NCBI RefSeq assembly: GCF_033807715.1
Contig: NC_084601.1
Span: 14,346,690 to 14,410,689, forward strand
Direction: 5' to 3'
DNA length: 64,000 bases
Origin: Cololabis saira
Taxonomy: Eukaryota; Chordata; Actinopteri; Beloniformes; Belonidae
In this document: positions 19,438 to 33,229 of the stretch, piece by piece
How positions within the stretch are numbered: the stretch's first letter is position 1
Layout of the letters: each line of letters opens with the position of its first letter
Program-made: the position numbers and the translations under genes
The notes under the pieces: model-generated
Databases searched by the model: none
What the model saw: the letters and a program-made list of their open reading frames with translations, nothing else
Told to the model about the DNA's origin: nothing

Positions 19438-20300
19438 CGGTGGATTACTTAAATTGTATAACTTTTTTTTATCCCCCAACAGCTATTTAAAGACCATTGT
19501 TTGTTGTCCAGCCGTTACTCATTTTATTTAGCTGACAGTATTTGCATTGCAATGAACTGACATCAATTCTTCATCTATCCACTTGTTCCTGTTCACAGAA
19601 AAATTGTTGGGGCCTGTTGGAGTCAATGTGTCTCTTGCACTGAGGTGCATACTAGATTTTTAAAAGGAATGTTTGTTTCCTAATTTTTATTCAAAGACAT
19701 GCATCTTAGGTGAGCTGGAAATTATAAATGAAATGTTTTAACCCTGTGACGAGCTGGTGATCTTTTCATAAGATGCTGCGCCTTTGCTCATTGACAGCTG
19801 AATAACCTCAAACCAAGCGACTCTGGGCAGGTAAAAGCGGATGGATGGATGCTTCCATTTCCATTTCATCCTCTGGGGCATTTTTTCGCCTCAAGCAAAA
19901 GCAGACAAATGTATGCAAACTAACAACAACAATTTTACATTAAATCATTCATGCAAAAATGAACATAATCTGGATTGCGTCTCCTGCAATGTTCCTCTGA
20001 AGTTTACGGTCGAGTCAGACATCAAGCACAACTGCAGTTGACTCGTCACCATAGATTTTTATTGGCTGCTCCTCATATAAACGCTGGACTAACAATATTC
20101 ATTGAGGCACAAGTATAGATGGAGAGTTAAACATCTTATCAGGCGAAAGTAAACAGTGTCTTGTCTTGTTGAGTTAATGTGATGATTTTAAATATTAAAC
20201 AGCTTTTCTCTTTAGTGTTTTGTTTTTCCAGATACAGCCAGTACAAAGTTAAGTCCTGTCTCTTTTGATCTTGTGTCATTTGTTTAAAACCCTACTAATA
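19438..20300. other. Non-coding stretch, nothing recognised
   Basis: AT-rich sequence without recognisable gene or paired terminal repeats. Confidence 0.5.
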
Positions 20301-20309
20301 GTGATTGAT

Positions 20310-21060
20310 TCAGAGAGGGTTTTAGCAAGCAAATATAACCTTAAACGAATGACAGCATATAACTCTCAACAAAAAGCATGCCAAAAATAACAGATCACTG
20401 CCAAGTACCCACTTGATTCAGGAACAAGCAGATCCAACTTCAAGTAGGTATTTCCCGTACAAGTTCCGTCTGTCGTAGTCGGGCTCCCTTTAGGCCCGTT
20501 CTTCTGTACAACATTGCTTCAGCTCATTGAGGTTTAGGGCATTCATTTCTGCACAGTTTTGATCAAATCCCTCCAAAACCTTGATTGTTTTACGTTTCAG
20601 CTGCGCTGATGAGAATATACTGGTGTGCCTCAGCTCTCTGACCAAATCTCGACCAAGCTTTGCCTGTTCAGAGAGATGGTAGTGCATTTTCCTCCAGAAT
20701 AGTTTATGATTGACTCGTGGACTTCAAGGAGCCCAGGTCCTGTGATTGCAAAACAACTTCCAATCATCACCTCACCTTGGCTGACAGGGGGTGTGAGGTG
20801 TTTCTGCTGAAACGGGGTGTTGGGAGTTCAGCAAACAAGAACAGTGCATGTAAAGTCTCATCTGTTAATAAGACGTAGTTCCAGAAGTGGTTTGTTCTGA
20901 GGACGTTTTGTGAACTTAAGTTGTGCTTTCATGTTCTCCGGCAACCCTCCAAAGCAAACCAGACATATCCAGTTGTGTTATGGTTCTGCTGTCGTGAACT
21001 TCAGCACTTCAGATCCAGATTGGTTTGTTGTCATATGGTAAACACATGGTCAACAGTGCA
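20310..21060 (-). mobile_element. Tc1/mariner relic with transposase remnants
   Basis: On the minus strand about 20790-20720 reads 'GEVMIGSCFAITGPGL', the eroded form of the conserved 'GGGVMIWGCFAATGPG' block of one large fish Tc1/mariner group. The flanking text ('TTGCTTCAGCTCATTGAGGTT', 'CCAAGCTTTGCCTGTTCAGA', 'CGGCAACCCTCCAAAGCAA') follows the order of that element's antisense. No intact ORF; ends approximate. Confidence 0.65.
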
Positions 21061-21138
21061 ATGAAATGTTATGGTCAAGAAGAACCAATAAACTCACTAT
21101 CCATAACACAAGAGTTAAAAAAAAAGTAATAACTATCA

Positions 21139-22081
21139 AGTAGAAGCAGAGGTGGGTAGTAACCAGTTACATTTACTCCGTTACATTTACTTGAGTAAGT
21201 TTTGGGAAATTTTGTACTTTTAGGAGTAGTTTTGATTCACTATACTTTTAACTTTTACTTGAGTAGATTTGTGAAGAAGAAACTGTTACTCTTACTCCGC
21301 TACATTAGGCTACGTTGAGCTGTTACTTTTCTTTTATCCCTTTTAACCACGTTACGTGTCAATCTCATGACATCACTGGGTGATTCTTTGGGAAAAATGT
21401 TTGTTTTTGCATGTTTTGTCACATTTACACAGACTCAAATACACACAGTTTCTATGAGTTCATGGGCTTGTTCTAGTTCTGCCAGGTTAAAAAAGAAAAG
21501 TACAAAGGCTTGAAATTATGTGCTACTTGTGCTTAATTAATTTTTTTATTCTGTTATTATTTTATTTATTTTATTATTTATTGAAGTACTTGAATTTACT
21601 TTAAGAATATTTTAATTTAAGCTATGTTTTTATTTTTTCATTCATTTTAATTCATTTTATTATTTTGTTGATTGAATTTGGCTGAAGATGATTTTTGATA
21701 TTTTGTATTTGTATTTGTATTTGTATTTAAAAAATAAATCAGACATTACTCAACAGTTAAGTACTTGAGTAGTTTTTTCACCAAGTAGCCTACTTTTTTA
21801 CTTTTAAGCTATTTTTTTTTATTTTTTATTGATTTAATTTGCCTGAAGATTATTATTTTTTTTACTTTTGTCTGTTTGAATGGTTGTGTTAAAAAAATAA
21901 ATCAGACATTACTCAACAGTTAAGTACTTGAGTAGTTTTTTCACCAAGTACTTTTTTACTTTTACTCAAGTAATTATTTGGATGACTACTTTTTACTTCT
22001 ACTTGAGTCATATTATTCTGAAGTAACAGTACTTTCACTTGAGTACAATTTTTGGCTACTCTACCCACCTCTGAGTAGAAG
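21139..22081. mobile_element. hAT-like element, copy A, with exact 8-bp duplications
   Basis: The termini CAGAGGTGGGTAG at 21147 and, inverted, ending at 22073, match over 13 bases. Exact AGTAGAAG duplications lie at 21139-21146 and 22074-22081. The 927-bp interior is rich in ACTTGAGTA/TACTCAAGT motifs and has no transposase. A segment of about 60 bases ('ATAAATCAGACATTACTCAA' through 'TTTTTTCACCAAGTA') occurs twice, near 21733 and 21897, so part of the element is tandemly duplicated. Copy B lies 782 bp to the right in the opposite orientation. Confidence 0.93.
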
Positions 22082-22847
22082 TATAAACTGTCTGCCAGAT
22101 AGTAACAGGCAGAAAAGTCTGCATGTTGCATGGCTGTGTTCAATAACAATGCTGTGTGCTTTCTGCAGACACTGATTGCAGTAAATGTCCTGGATAGACG
22201 GGATACTGCTTCCGGTGATGTTCTGCCTGTGTGCACCATTCTAGTATTTTCCAGCTTGTGACTGGAGCAGTTCTCAACCCGTGATGCAGTCGACTTCCTT
22301 AATCTCCAAGAAATATAGCTGCTTTGGTCCATATATAGTGACCACGACAAATATAATTGACATGTTTTGTATTTCTCAACATTGCACAGTTTGCATATTT
22401 GGAATACATTTGCTTGCTTCAACTCAGAGAAGATTTGCACCAGTCTCAAATTATTTCCACTTGTATCTTTCTCATAGCAGAGCATTGTTTGGAAACAACA
22501 AATTTCTTGGAAATGATCCTACAACTTTTGTCAGCACGATGTGCAGCAACAATTACTTCGCCATCCATTGTTTATGTCTTTCCCTTTTAGCATTGTGTTA
22601 ACACACGACTGAATGCTTTCGACCAACAAACTGTGAAAACATTTTTTCTTTTACAGAAGTCGCTAGCATATTGAGGAGCTGGCTACAACTAACCCTAAAG
22701 AGGGTACGAAATAGCCACCTTTAATCCTTTCTGCTGAAAAATATCTCCTTTTCACCCCAAAATCCAATTTGAGATATATGATTATTTAGATTAAATACAT
22801 AAATGTTTTTGTTTTTTTTAATGTATTTTGAATGTATTTTATAATAA
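22082..22847. other. Spacer between the two inverted hAT-like copies
   Basis: No gene is recognised. The long minus-strand frame 21913-22485 runs from here into copy A and is not a gene. Confidence 0.6.
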
Positions 22848-23745
<898 letters not shown>

Positions 23746-26570
23746 ACACAACAGGTTCAAAAGTGAGAAAAGTTCTTTGAGCTAATCTCCCTTCAGGAGC
23801 AGAACACACGATTATCTGGAGAAGATTGCTGTGATGTTCTTTGGGATGCAGACAAATTGTTTCCTTTGAACATTTTGAAACGTAATCACCATAAAATGGA
23901 GATAGATTTTCTCTCCAGGTTCAATAACAGGGCAGAGTGGCGCATACATCCATGCTGATAGGGACATAGTTAAGCTCCTAGAGGTGCTGTTTCGCAGTGG
24001 CCATGTTTCTGGCCCCTCATACTTCACCCCTTACCGAGCCCCGTGCCAGTATTGCAGGAGGCTGCTAAGATGATTTGTGAAATTAAAATGACTTTCATGG
24101 CATTCATTTATTTCAGGTGAATATACAATAAATGAGTACAAATTTAAGCCGAGAGCTACAGTAATGCATTTCAATGTCCAAAGAGGCATCTCTTTATGTC
24201 TCACGGAAATATGACGTGTGCATGACCTTGAAATGAGAGTCATAGAGACAGAAGACATTGATTGAAATATTGAATGAATGGCATTTTAGCTGTCTTTGTG
24301 GATCTGAGAGTACTGGATTTATTCAGCAGGGTCTTCAGTCCAGAGGAAAGCCTTTGGAGCTTTGAAAGTTGTTATTGATCGACGTACACAATCCAGCCTT
24401 CCATAAAACACTTGAAAAACAATCCACACAAAACCGTCTCACAGACAAAGTCTGCATCGGTTGAGACGTATAGACTCAGAGACAGAAATGGCATTGTGAG
24501 TATATTTAAAATGACTTATTTACCGACTTATCTGTGACTTCTGTTGAATGAGGGGATTCAAAACTGTCCTTCATGTCTGTTCACAACACATGAAGGCAGT
24601 ACACATGGAGGAAAGCAGCTTTCACCCAGAGGTGAAAAAACTATTTGACATTTTCCATAAATGAAGTGGATATTGGCAATTTGAAATGTTGCAGTGTTTT
24701 ATGATGGGAACTATTTCTTGCCTCAGAACAATTGCAACCCCTCACAGCCTCTGCAGTAAATTGATGTCCATTCTGTGAGCAGCTTGATTTTTTTTTAGAT
24801 AACACTGAAAGTTTCCCATAGTATCTTTTGAGAGGACCTCCAGGGAAGGCTCTGCAAAGGTTACATAAAGTAATCATAAGAGGAGAGGTTACAGTCACCG
24901 GGCTATGAAGTATTTGTCTTCTCATGAGTAGTTTGTCAAATTTAAGCTTTGAATCTGTTCCAGGGTTTTGGAAAACAGAGGCTTCTATCCAGTATTTAAC
25001 CTTTTCTGAAGAATACTTTGTTTTGAATCAAGATGTTCAATGTTTTTTTTCTTCCTGGAATCTGCTTCAGCTGTTTGAGTTGGAGGCAGGTTATCCCCGG
25101 CAACACTTCACTTTTTTCATCCTTTCTACTTCCCCTTCAACGCCTGGTGGGTTTTAAAGCTCCTCGTGTTTGTTCTTTTTGATGTTGCTTTCATGTGGTA
25201 TCTCAACACCTATCATCACTGCTTTATAATGGGGATGTTTTTTTCTTCTGGGAGACTGTTATGGTCTATTTCCATCTTATTACCCTTCCACTTTGGATGC
25301 TTTTGTGAAAACGGTCCTGTAAAGTCTCTCGGACTCTGCTTGGTTTGTGTTCCTCTTCATTTTTGTAGACAGAGGTCTTTGGTTGGTAGTTTCCAGGGCC
25401 ACATGTATGAATGATTCAGTATTACTTTTTGGGAATCTATGTTGCACCTTTCTTCTCTTCTAATAATAGTTACTTCTCTTTGTGCTGCCTTGATACCCCT
25501 CCCTGCCTCCTCCTCCATCTGCAGCTTGTAATAGCCTGTAGTAATAATCTGGTCATTATGCATCTCTGGTTAACCGCACGCTAAAACTGACTTTTGTCTT
25601 GGATGATGAGTAATACATCCCAGAGCACAATCTGGCAGGTTTTGTTGACAATAACTCACTGTACCTGCACACAGCAGCATGACACTGGTTCAGTACCTAG
25701 GTACTTTGACCAGTCGTGCTGGAAATGGAGGCAAATTAATGAAAAAAATAAACTATACACACAAAAACCGGTTATTCCTCATAAAAATTAGCCTATTGTA
25801 TGGAGTCATTTCACAAGTTCTTGGTCCAGATCTTCAGGTTCATCCCAGGATGAAAACTCTCCCCCTTCATGACGCAGAGGTCACTGAAACACATGTATTT
25901 CTCAGACACTGAGATTCTATAACTGAATATCTACTTCATACTTTAATTACTTTACTGCCCAGGAACCAAAAGAATTTGGTAGAAAACTGTGCATAAGGCA
26001 CGTTAAACATCAAATTCTGAAACATCAGATTGCTTCTCTTCCCAAGAGAAGACTAAAACAACAGAGTCCCAAAGCAGATTACAACATCTGTCATCATATC
26101 TGTGGGAGCTGTTTTCTGCTAACCCCTCTAAATCCCTCCTTTAAAGGTATTGTGACATCATTTTTAACATGCTTTTAACACTATTAAAAGTCTTGGCCAA
26201 CATCCCTCAAATGTGTCTAAAAGAGTGTAACAAGAAAAACTTCACTCTTAGTACTCTTTTCCTGGCTTTTTATTACAGTGTTTTTTTGCGCCGTGAAAAA
26301 TGCTTCCTTTCCCCCCTTTCCTGTCAATCATTGCTCCGCTCCTCCTCCAAACCTCCTCCTCCTCCAGCCATACGCTCACAGCGGCGTCGGAGCGACAGGC
26401 GAAGCATGCACGGAAGAGCAGCAGGGAGAACCACAGCAAACAATCATAAAAATAAAGGCATGCAAGCAGCACTGTCCCCTTATCTTAAGTCCAGTCAGTG
26501 GCCGTGGGTCTTCTTAGCAGTTTTCCTCCGGTGATTAGAACAAAAGACGCTCTAAACAGCTCCGTGTTAA
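23746..26570. other. Non-coding stretch, nothing recognised
   Basis: Several open frames of 60-121 codons, none with a recognisable motif or credible splice context. No paired transposon ends. Confidence 0.45.
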
Positions 26571-26575
26571 GCCTC

Positions 26576-26673
26576 ATTTATGGTTCCGCGTTAAATCGAC
26601 GCAGAGCCTACGCCGTAGGGTTCAGCGTATGGTGCGCGTCGCGTCTGCGTCGGTGTAACGCGGAACCATAAAT
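26576..26673. repeat. Small GC-rich foldback (MITE-like)
   Basis: ATTTATGGTTCCGCGTTA at 26576 is repeated inverted and ends at 26673; the arms extend through CGACGCAGA with two mismatches. The 98-bp unit is CpG-rich in AT-rich surroundings and contains a further inner palindrome (CCTACGCCGTAGG). The flanks 'AAGCCTC' and 'CAGCCTT' share AGCCT. A similar 'TTTATGGTTCTGCGT' end lies at 35271. Confidence 0.75.
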
Positions 26674-29138
26674 CAGCCTTTATGGTGCGCTGGAGAGGAG
26701 CGGAGGCAGGGAGCTGGGTGGAGGGGGCGGTGATTTAGCGGGCCGTTACGTAACGGCCCGCCACCAAACCACATGCGCCGTTTTTGCACAGTTATGCGGA
26801 AAATCCCAGAAAGCACACAATACACTGAATGTTAAAAGTTCGTTGTTTTTTGGGTGTAATTGATGTCAAGACACCCAACAAAACACAAAAAATCAAGAAA
26901 AATTTGTTTTTCATGTCACAATCCCTTTAAATCATGTTATGCTGATGCGGTGTGTATTTGTACTGATGTGCATACACACTCACCGGCCACTTTATCAGGT
27001 ATACCAGGTATACCTGATAGAATAGTCAGAGTATGTTGATTTGAACCATATCATTCCCTGCACACATTCATGTTGTTTTGTCATCTTATTGCTTTTCTAG
27101 CAATAGTGAATAATCATTAATGCAAAAAGAAGAAGAAAAAAAAAGAGGGAGAGAACGAGATGGTCTCAAAGTTGTTTCTCAATAAACTTCATGGCTGCTG
27201 GATTCCTTCAGGGGATGCTGAAAGAATTCAAGTAGGGATTAGAGGGATTCATCAGAATATCCAGTGTCTGTCTTTGAAAGTCGTGCTCAGGAATAATAGG
27301 TTTTTGGTATGTGTGCCAACATCCCTAATGTAATTACCTCCATGCTAAATCGAGCACTATAATATCATTCCATATAATGCATATATGTATATCCTTATGT
27401 GTGTCCTCACTCCTCACCCACTCGGCACTATTCTAGGTTCATTCTCTTGTTGCAGCATCCTCTACGCAGCTGCATGAGGCTCTTTACTTGAACCAATAGT
27501 TTATGTCCAACTTCTTTTTATTTCTTACATTACAAATAAGGTGGTAATAACTTTGCAATTCATTCAGGCAAATGAACTTGTTGGTTGATATTATGAGTTG
27601 TGCTGTTTGGCGGTTTGGAGGTGGACTCCAAGATGTTATACCCTGTTCCCCATACAGCCAGAAATAAAACATTTTCCACCTCTTCTCACGAAACGGTTGT
27701 CAATAAAAAGAGGAATGTCTCTGAAAACAATTACTAGCACACAAAAAATGTTTTTCCCAACTAAGAAATAAACAGGACACTAAAAAGAATATAGTCCTCT
27801 GAAATAAGCAAATGAAAAAAAAGTAGGGAGGAATTAAAATAAAACCAAAAATAACTGGCTGTGTAAAATAAAAGCTCTTTCTCATGCATGAAAGCTGTTC
27901 CTTGAGAGAATTGATTGATCTAGTTCAGGATTCATCCATCAAGTGGTTTATTTCATTCACATCCATGCTCAATTTCATTCAGATAATATTGACTAAAATG
28001 ACATTGCATAGACGTCCCAAACTCCCACTAAGATCTTGCTTTTGCTCTCACTGGAAAAGTGCACACGATTTAATATATGCAGCAAATAATTATGTAAATG
28101 TTGCAGGAGCTGCTCCAGTTTCTAAGTTCATGCACTCGGTTACATCCTGCTGCTGCCACTAACCAGAAGCTTTAATTAACAAAACACTGTGTTATTTCCT
28201 TGATTCAGGGGCACAGGCTCAGGATGTTTGCATATCTCCATCTATTTTGGAGGAACCCTTCCGGTATTCAAACATGAATAGACAAAATGATTTCATGGTC
28301 TCTGCCTCAAGCGGGGAGTTGAAGCCAGTCAGGATTGTTGTATTTGTTGTTAAATGGCCCAAATAACCCAACAAATTACTGATTCATTTAACAGAGAGCC
28401 TGGCTTATGCAGTCACAGTTGTGAGGCATTGTTTTATTGAAGAGACGAAAAGCAAAACAGGGCAAGAATAGGAGATAAATCAAACTGTTGCTGACAAATG
28501 TTTGCTTTGGTGCAGACATCGGCGGTTGTCAGCGGTCCATAATGGCGCCTACTCTTTTACTTTTTACTGCTGTATTTCCTTGAAGCCTTGAACCTTATTT
28601 TTCTTCACATTTTTTTTGTTATTTCAGGCACCATAAGGCATGTGCAGCCTTCTCCGGCTGCTTCCATTTATCATTCAGAGGAATCTGCTTTGACTATGAC
28701 TAACTGGTTGCAGTTCAGCACTTTCTGCTATAGTGGACATCACCTACATGTCCTATACGTTGGTGTGTAAAATGCAGGCTTAACTGTTTCTGCGTCGAGG
28801 TATTCCAGCTGAAACTACAGCATGCGATGGATCGTCCGCTGCACTGCTACGGTGGTGTCCACCACGTTGATGGGCTTGCTTTACAGCTGGATTACATTTA
28901 GATGAAAGTTCCTGTCTGAGTTTCTCTGAGCTTCATAACTAAGCTTGTTTTTGTTTTTGATGGTGATTTCATTTGTTGTTTTCAGAAAGGATTTTTTTGC
29001 AGCTTATGGAGGCATGTGATTCCCTCCCAACAGATCGTTATCCCAATCGATCATGAAAAGGCTTGTGTATAAGCTAGTTAGCCTGTCTTATACAGACAAA
29101 AAGGATGTTCGTAAGATAGCACAACGTCATTTAGTTGA
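26674..29138. other. Intergenic sequence with a palindrome, no gene recognised
   Basis: A 'CACTCACCGGCCACTTTAT' motif typical of a widespread fish repeat end starts at 26977 and runs into a 12-bp palindrome (26993-27019). A purine-rich run is at 27126-27165. No host coding exon was recognised. Confidence 0.45.
26993..27019. repeat. 12-bp perfect palindrome, 3-nt loop
   Basis: TATCAGGTATAC (26993-27004), CAG, GTATACCTGATA (27008-27019). It directly follows the 'CACCGGCCACTT' repeat end. Confidence 0.92.
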
Positions 29139-29763
29139 GTCAGGACCAGAGGTGGAAAAAGTACTGAAAAATTGTAATTGAGTAAAAGTATCTTTATTTT
29201 GCTTAAATCATACTCAAAGTAAAAGTACTCATCTAAAAATTTACTCGAGTAAAAGTACAAAAGTACTTCATTTAAAATGTAATTTGAGTAAAAGTTACTT
29301 TCAGTTATTTAATGCAAAAAAAAGGATGAGTCACGAATCAAATTAATCAACTTGGAGGCATATTAAAGTACACATCCACACTTGTTCGAATACATTTTTT
29401 TAGATGTTGATGTCTTGATGCTGAAAGCTCCGCTCTGCCGGGCAGGCACATTATACACTGCATTATAATGTTGTTGCCTTTTGTGCGTTTGAATGCGAAT
29501 AAGTCTTCCAAGTTTGGCCAAGGGTTTTTGTGGTTTTTGTGGCTGGTTTCTGCCCGCATTTAACTTTTTCACCATAAATGTTGTACTCAGTAACGTGAGG
29601 GGGTTCAAATGTAGCAAAGTAAAATACTTGGGTCAAAATGTACTCGAGTAAAAGTAAAAATTACATATTTCAAAAACTACTTAGAAAATTACAAATTACT
29701 CCTAAAAAGTCCTCAATTACAGTAAGTAAATGTACTTTGTTACTTTCCACCCCTGGTCAGGAC
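29139..29763. mobile_element. hAT-like element with exact 8-bp duplications, related to copies A/B
   Basis: The termini CAGAGGTGGAAA (29147) and inverted CAGGGGTGGAAA (ending 29755) lie within exact GTCAGGAC duplications (29139-29146, 29756-29763). The 609-bp interior has the same kind of 'GAGTAAAAGTAC' repeats as the 21-23 kb pair but a different sub-terminus. No transposase. Confidence 0.92.
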
Positions 29764-29771
29764 ACGCGTTC

Positions 29772-29830
29772 AGCTCAGTTTATCTATATAGCACCGATCT
29801 TCAGATAAAAAGCTCCCTCAAGGGGGTTGA
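29772..29830. repeat. Fragment of the TTTAT(T/C)TATATAGC fish repeat
   Basis: 'TTTATCTATATAGCACC' followed by 'GCTCCCTCAAGG' resembles the repeat starting at 3725 and the LINE end at 31996. Confidence 0.45.
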
Positions 29831-31975
29831 AACGGCTTGAACTGGCATTTTTTAAATAAAGTTAAACAAGAGAGAGGAAAAAAATCCTCTGTTTTGTTGT
29901 TGTAGTTTTTTTATTTGAAAAACAAAACAGCAAAACAGGTTTTCAATGTTATGCCCTACCTACCTTTATGTGTAAAAAGCTTTGCTCCACTGCTTTTCTT
30001 CCTTCCTACAATATAACGCTGCACTCAGACACCTTTATCCTCCTATAAATGAACATCACTAGAGCTCAGCTTCACTGTGCTCTCAAATGTTTGGAGCTGC
30101 ACGACAAGCTTTGATTAGTATTTTATAGTTTGCTGAGCGGCATCCGGAGCTCTACCTGCCCACCAAGGATGTGACATACAGTAAGACCAGACCTCCTGTT
30201 TTATTGGTTTATGTATTCAGGTCCTGGAAGAAATGGGTTTGGGGGAAAGTTTGAGAGTGAATTCCCGCTGAAGCACTTTGGCATTAAATCAGCCCATATG
30301 GTGAACATAATGAGGCTTGTTTTGCAATTTCACAGAAGGAAAACCATAGTAATCTTCTCAATACTTTGCAAAGTTTGTAACTGCTTAGCTTAATCTACAA
30401 TCCGCTTATTAGGAGTCCAAGCAGTGCAGCTGCAGTGGACCCTGTTGTGTCTGAGCAGCGAGAGCTTCACATACAGATTCAGGGTCTCCTAAAGATCTCT
30501 GACTAGTATAATTACATCAGCAGGTTGTCAAGGTGTCCCCTAACGGGACATTTCTTTCTTTTGTGTTACCTTACAATACTTTTGCTTTCTCTCACACAAA
30601 GTTTTTAATTCTCTCACAACTCTTATTGAGAGATTTATAGTTTTATATTGAGATTGAAAATGAAGATATTCAAACTATGTTTGGTGAAAGGCATGGGTTT
30701 CATACCAGTTTGAGACATTTGAAAAGAAAAGTAAAATCAAGTGGACGCAGTGGTCACAAGGACCCTTCAGACCTGGTTGTGCCAGAATGACAGTGCTGCA
30801 AGACCTGCACGTCTTTTTGCAAGAGAATGCACAAACTATGGCGAAAGAAAAATGACCCCCCCCATGTCCCAGGAGTCTCGGTAGGAACCATGGAGGCTGG
30901 AAAAAGTAATGTTTTCCCCCTCTTGAATCTGTCTCATTCATTCCTGCCAGTTTTCACGATTAAAGTTTATCTGACAATTTCAAAAAAACGTTAAAGTGAA
31001 AGCAAGAGAAACTGGTCTGAGGCTGCTAAGATTTTAGGACGCATGTCCTTTTCGCCTTTGCAATGAAATGTTGTCAAGAAACAGATTTTGCTGATGTATT
31101 GGGAGATAAGTGACTGTGCACATTCTCTCCCACGCAGAGCTGTTGCATCATTAATATCCCAAACATACCTGTATAATTCTCATGTGATACTTTTCATGGA
31201 GGGCGAGTGGTTTCCAACGCACCATGATTATAGTTCCTATACTCTATGTCACCACTACGAATCTCACTACCATCACGGACCTGGCACAGACTTTTAAGCA
31301 GTTCTATCTGCAGGCTCATCCACAATGGCACATGGAACAAAATGTACCAACAGTTTAATAAGAACTGCTCTGACCAACCTTTGTAAAAATGATTGTGGTT
31401 TGTCATACGGTTTCAAAATTTCTAGCCAATTGACAATTATAGACATGGCGCTTTAAGGCTCTATGGCCATCATTTTCTAATGTGCAAGCTCAAATGTCAA
31501 GAAACTAAACACAATTCATCATTCGGAACTTATTTCAGTATCTGCTCAATTTTGTAGAATGTCATCAGTGCTGGCTGTTAAAGCCCTTCAGCTGTGGGTT
31601 GCTCTCCTTAAAACTCTGCTCAGAGCCCAGTGATCAACACTCCCAGCTGTTTGTCATGCATTATTCTTTGATTGGTGTGAATTTTCTTCAGACTGTAGTC
31701 CTAAACTCTTGTCTTCAAGAGTAATTGAACAGCGTTTGAGTTTCTTTACAACTTTACTTTGTGCAACATCACAGTGTTCACTGGGGTATAAATTAAGTAT
31801 TTTATTATTATTTCATTTCTTTGCATCAGAAGCCTGCCCGAGGCACTTTCCAAGTTTTTCTTCCACACTAGTTGTTTCTACTCTTGCCTCCTTTGCTTCA
31901 GTTGATCTGTAGCTCTGGTAATAGATATATTTGTTTTAAAAGTCCTAAATTGTGCCCACTTGTATGGTTCTTAAT
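29831..31975. other. Non-coding stretch, nothing recognised
   Basis: No gene and no paired transposon termini recognised. Confidence 0.5.
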
Positions 31976-31976
31976 A

Positions 31977-32610
31977 AACTTTAATAATAATAATAAACTT
32001 TATTTATATAGCACCTTTCAGACGAAAGTCGCAGCTCAAGGTGTTTTACAGTAACAGTACAAATAAGAAACAACAACAGCAAATAAAACAAAAAACACAA
32101 ATATTTAAGTGCAGTGATATAAAACATAACCCTCACAAAATTCAGTTTCAATTTCCTCCACAGAACAACTACTAAGATAGGATAATGTAAAAAGGAATAT
32201 AAAAATTTAATATATGAATATAAAAAGGTAAAAATGCTGCACGAGTCGTAGGCATATGAAAAATAAAAAGATAAAAATATCACCAAATAAGAGTACAAGA
32301 TAAAAATGATCATATAAAAACATTTAAAAGTATAAAAATAATGCAGACAGTAAAAATCAATGATATATACGGTAGATAAAAGGAAAATGGTAGCTAAGGC
32401 GCGGTTATCTTATGTTTAAATGCTTGAGTAAAGAGATAGGTTTTAAGTTGTCTTTTGAAAGTATCTACCGACTCGGCTTCCCTGATGTTTTTGGGCACTG
32501 TGTTCCATAATTTTGGGGCGTAGTTGACAAAGGCTGCATCACCGATCTGCTTTTGTCTGTTTCTTCGACATCTGTTGTATTCACACATTCAATGGCCCTA
32601 AAAAAGCTAT
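31977..32610 (-). mobile_element. LINE 3' end (RT C-terminus plus TATATAAA tail)
   Basis: On the minus strand 32588-32397 reads 'QIGDAAFVNYAPKLWNTVPK' and 'SVDTFKRQLKTYLF', the characteristic C-terminus of fish LINE polymerases ('APKLWN.LP..IR...S...FK..LKTHLF'). The 3' UTR then runs to 'GCTATATAAATAAAGTTTAT' and a (TTA)n tail at 31977-31995. 5'-truncated. Confidence 0.78.
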
Positions 32611-32769
32611 CAGATCAGGACCTGACTTAACAGCAGACTTCAGATGTGTCGGGCAAGAAACCAAACAGGAAGTGGCAGAAAAACATGCCCAGCCAAGATC
32701 TGTGGGGTAAACACAGAGGGCATCATTTGGGTTAGCAGGATCTTTTGAGTTCAAAGCCAGGACTTCCAG

Positions 32770-33063
32770 GGACTCTAAGGTGTCTCTTCTGTTTATACTT
32801 TTTACCTATCCTAAGTTTCTAAGTCACTTTTGTACAGACTCACCCGGCACTTTAAAACCTAATTTTGTACATTTCTGGTCTACATTTTATTTTACTGTTT
32901 ATACTTTTTATTGTTTATACATTTCATTCTATTTTATTTTATCTCTTATATATTTGTTTTTATATTGTATTGTGTTGCACCAATCCCCATAACAAATTCC
33001 TCGTGTGAAAACTTGGCAATAAACCCCTTTCTGATTCTGATTCTGATTCTGATTCTGATTCTT
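32770..33063 (+). mobile_element. L2-like LINE 3' tail with (TGATTC)n
   Basis: A T-rich 3' UTR ends in 'ACTTGGCAATAAACCCCTTT' and five to six 'CTGATT' units (33031-33063), a standard fish L2-type terminus. No coding sequence remains. Confidence 0.65.
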
Positions 33064-33229
33064 TCTCTCTTTTGGAGTGGTTTAATCACCATGGTAGTCT
33101 AGGCTGAACTCATAACCTGTCTGTGTTGCATTTGAAGTCGATCTGACAAAGCACAGCAGAAATTTGATCACCAGTTATGAGTTCAGTTTCAAATAAGATC
33201 CTTCCCTGATCCGTTTCATGGCCAGAACC

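Noticed and set aside
21913..22485. 190-codon minus-strand open frame
   Set aside because: It runs through hAT-like copy A and its spacer, with no domain and no splice or promoter context.
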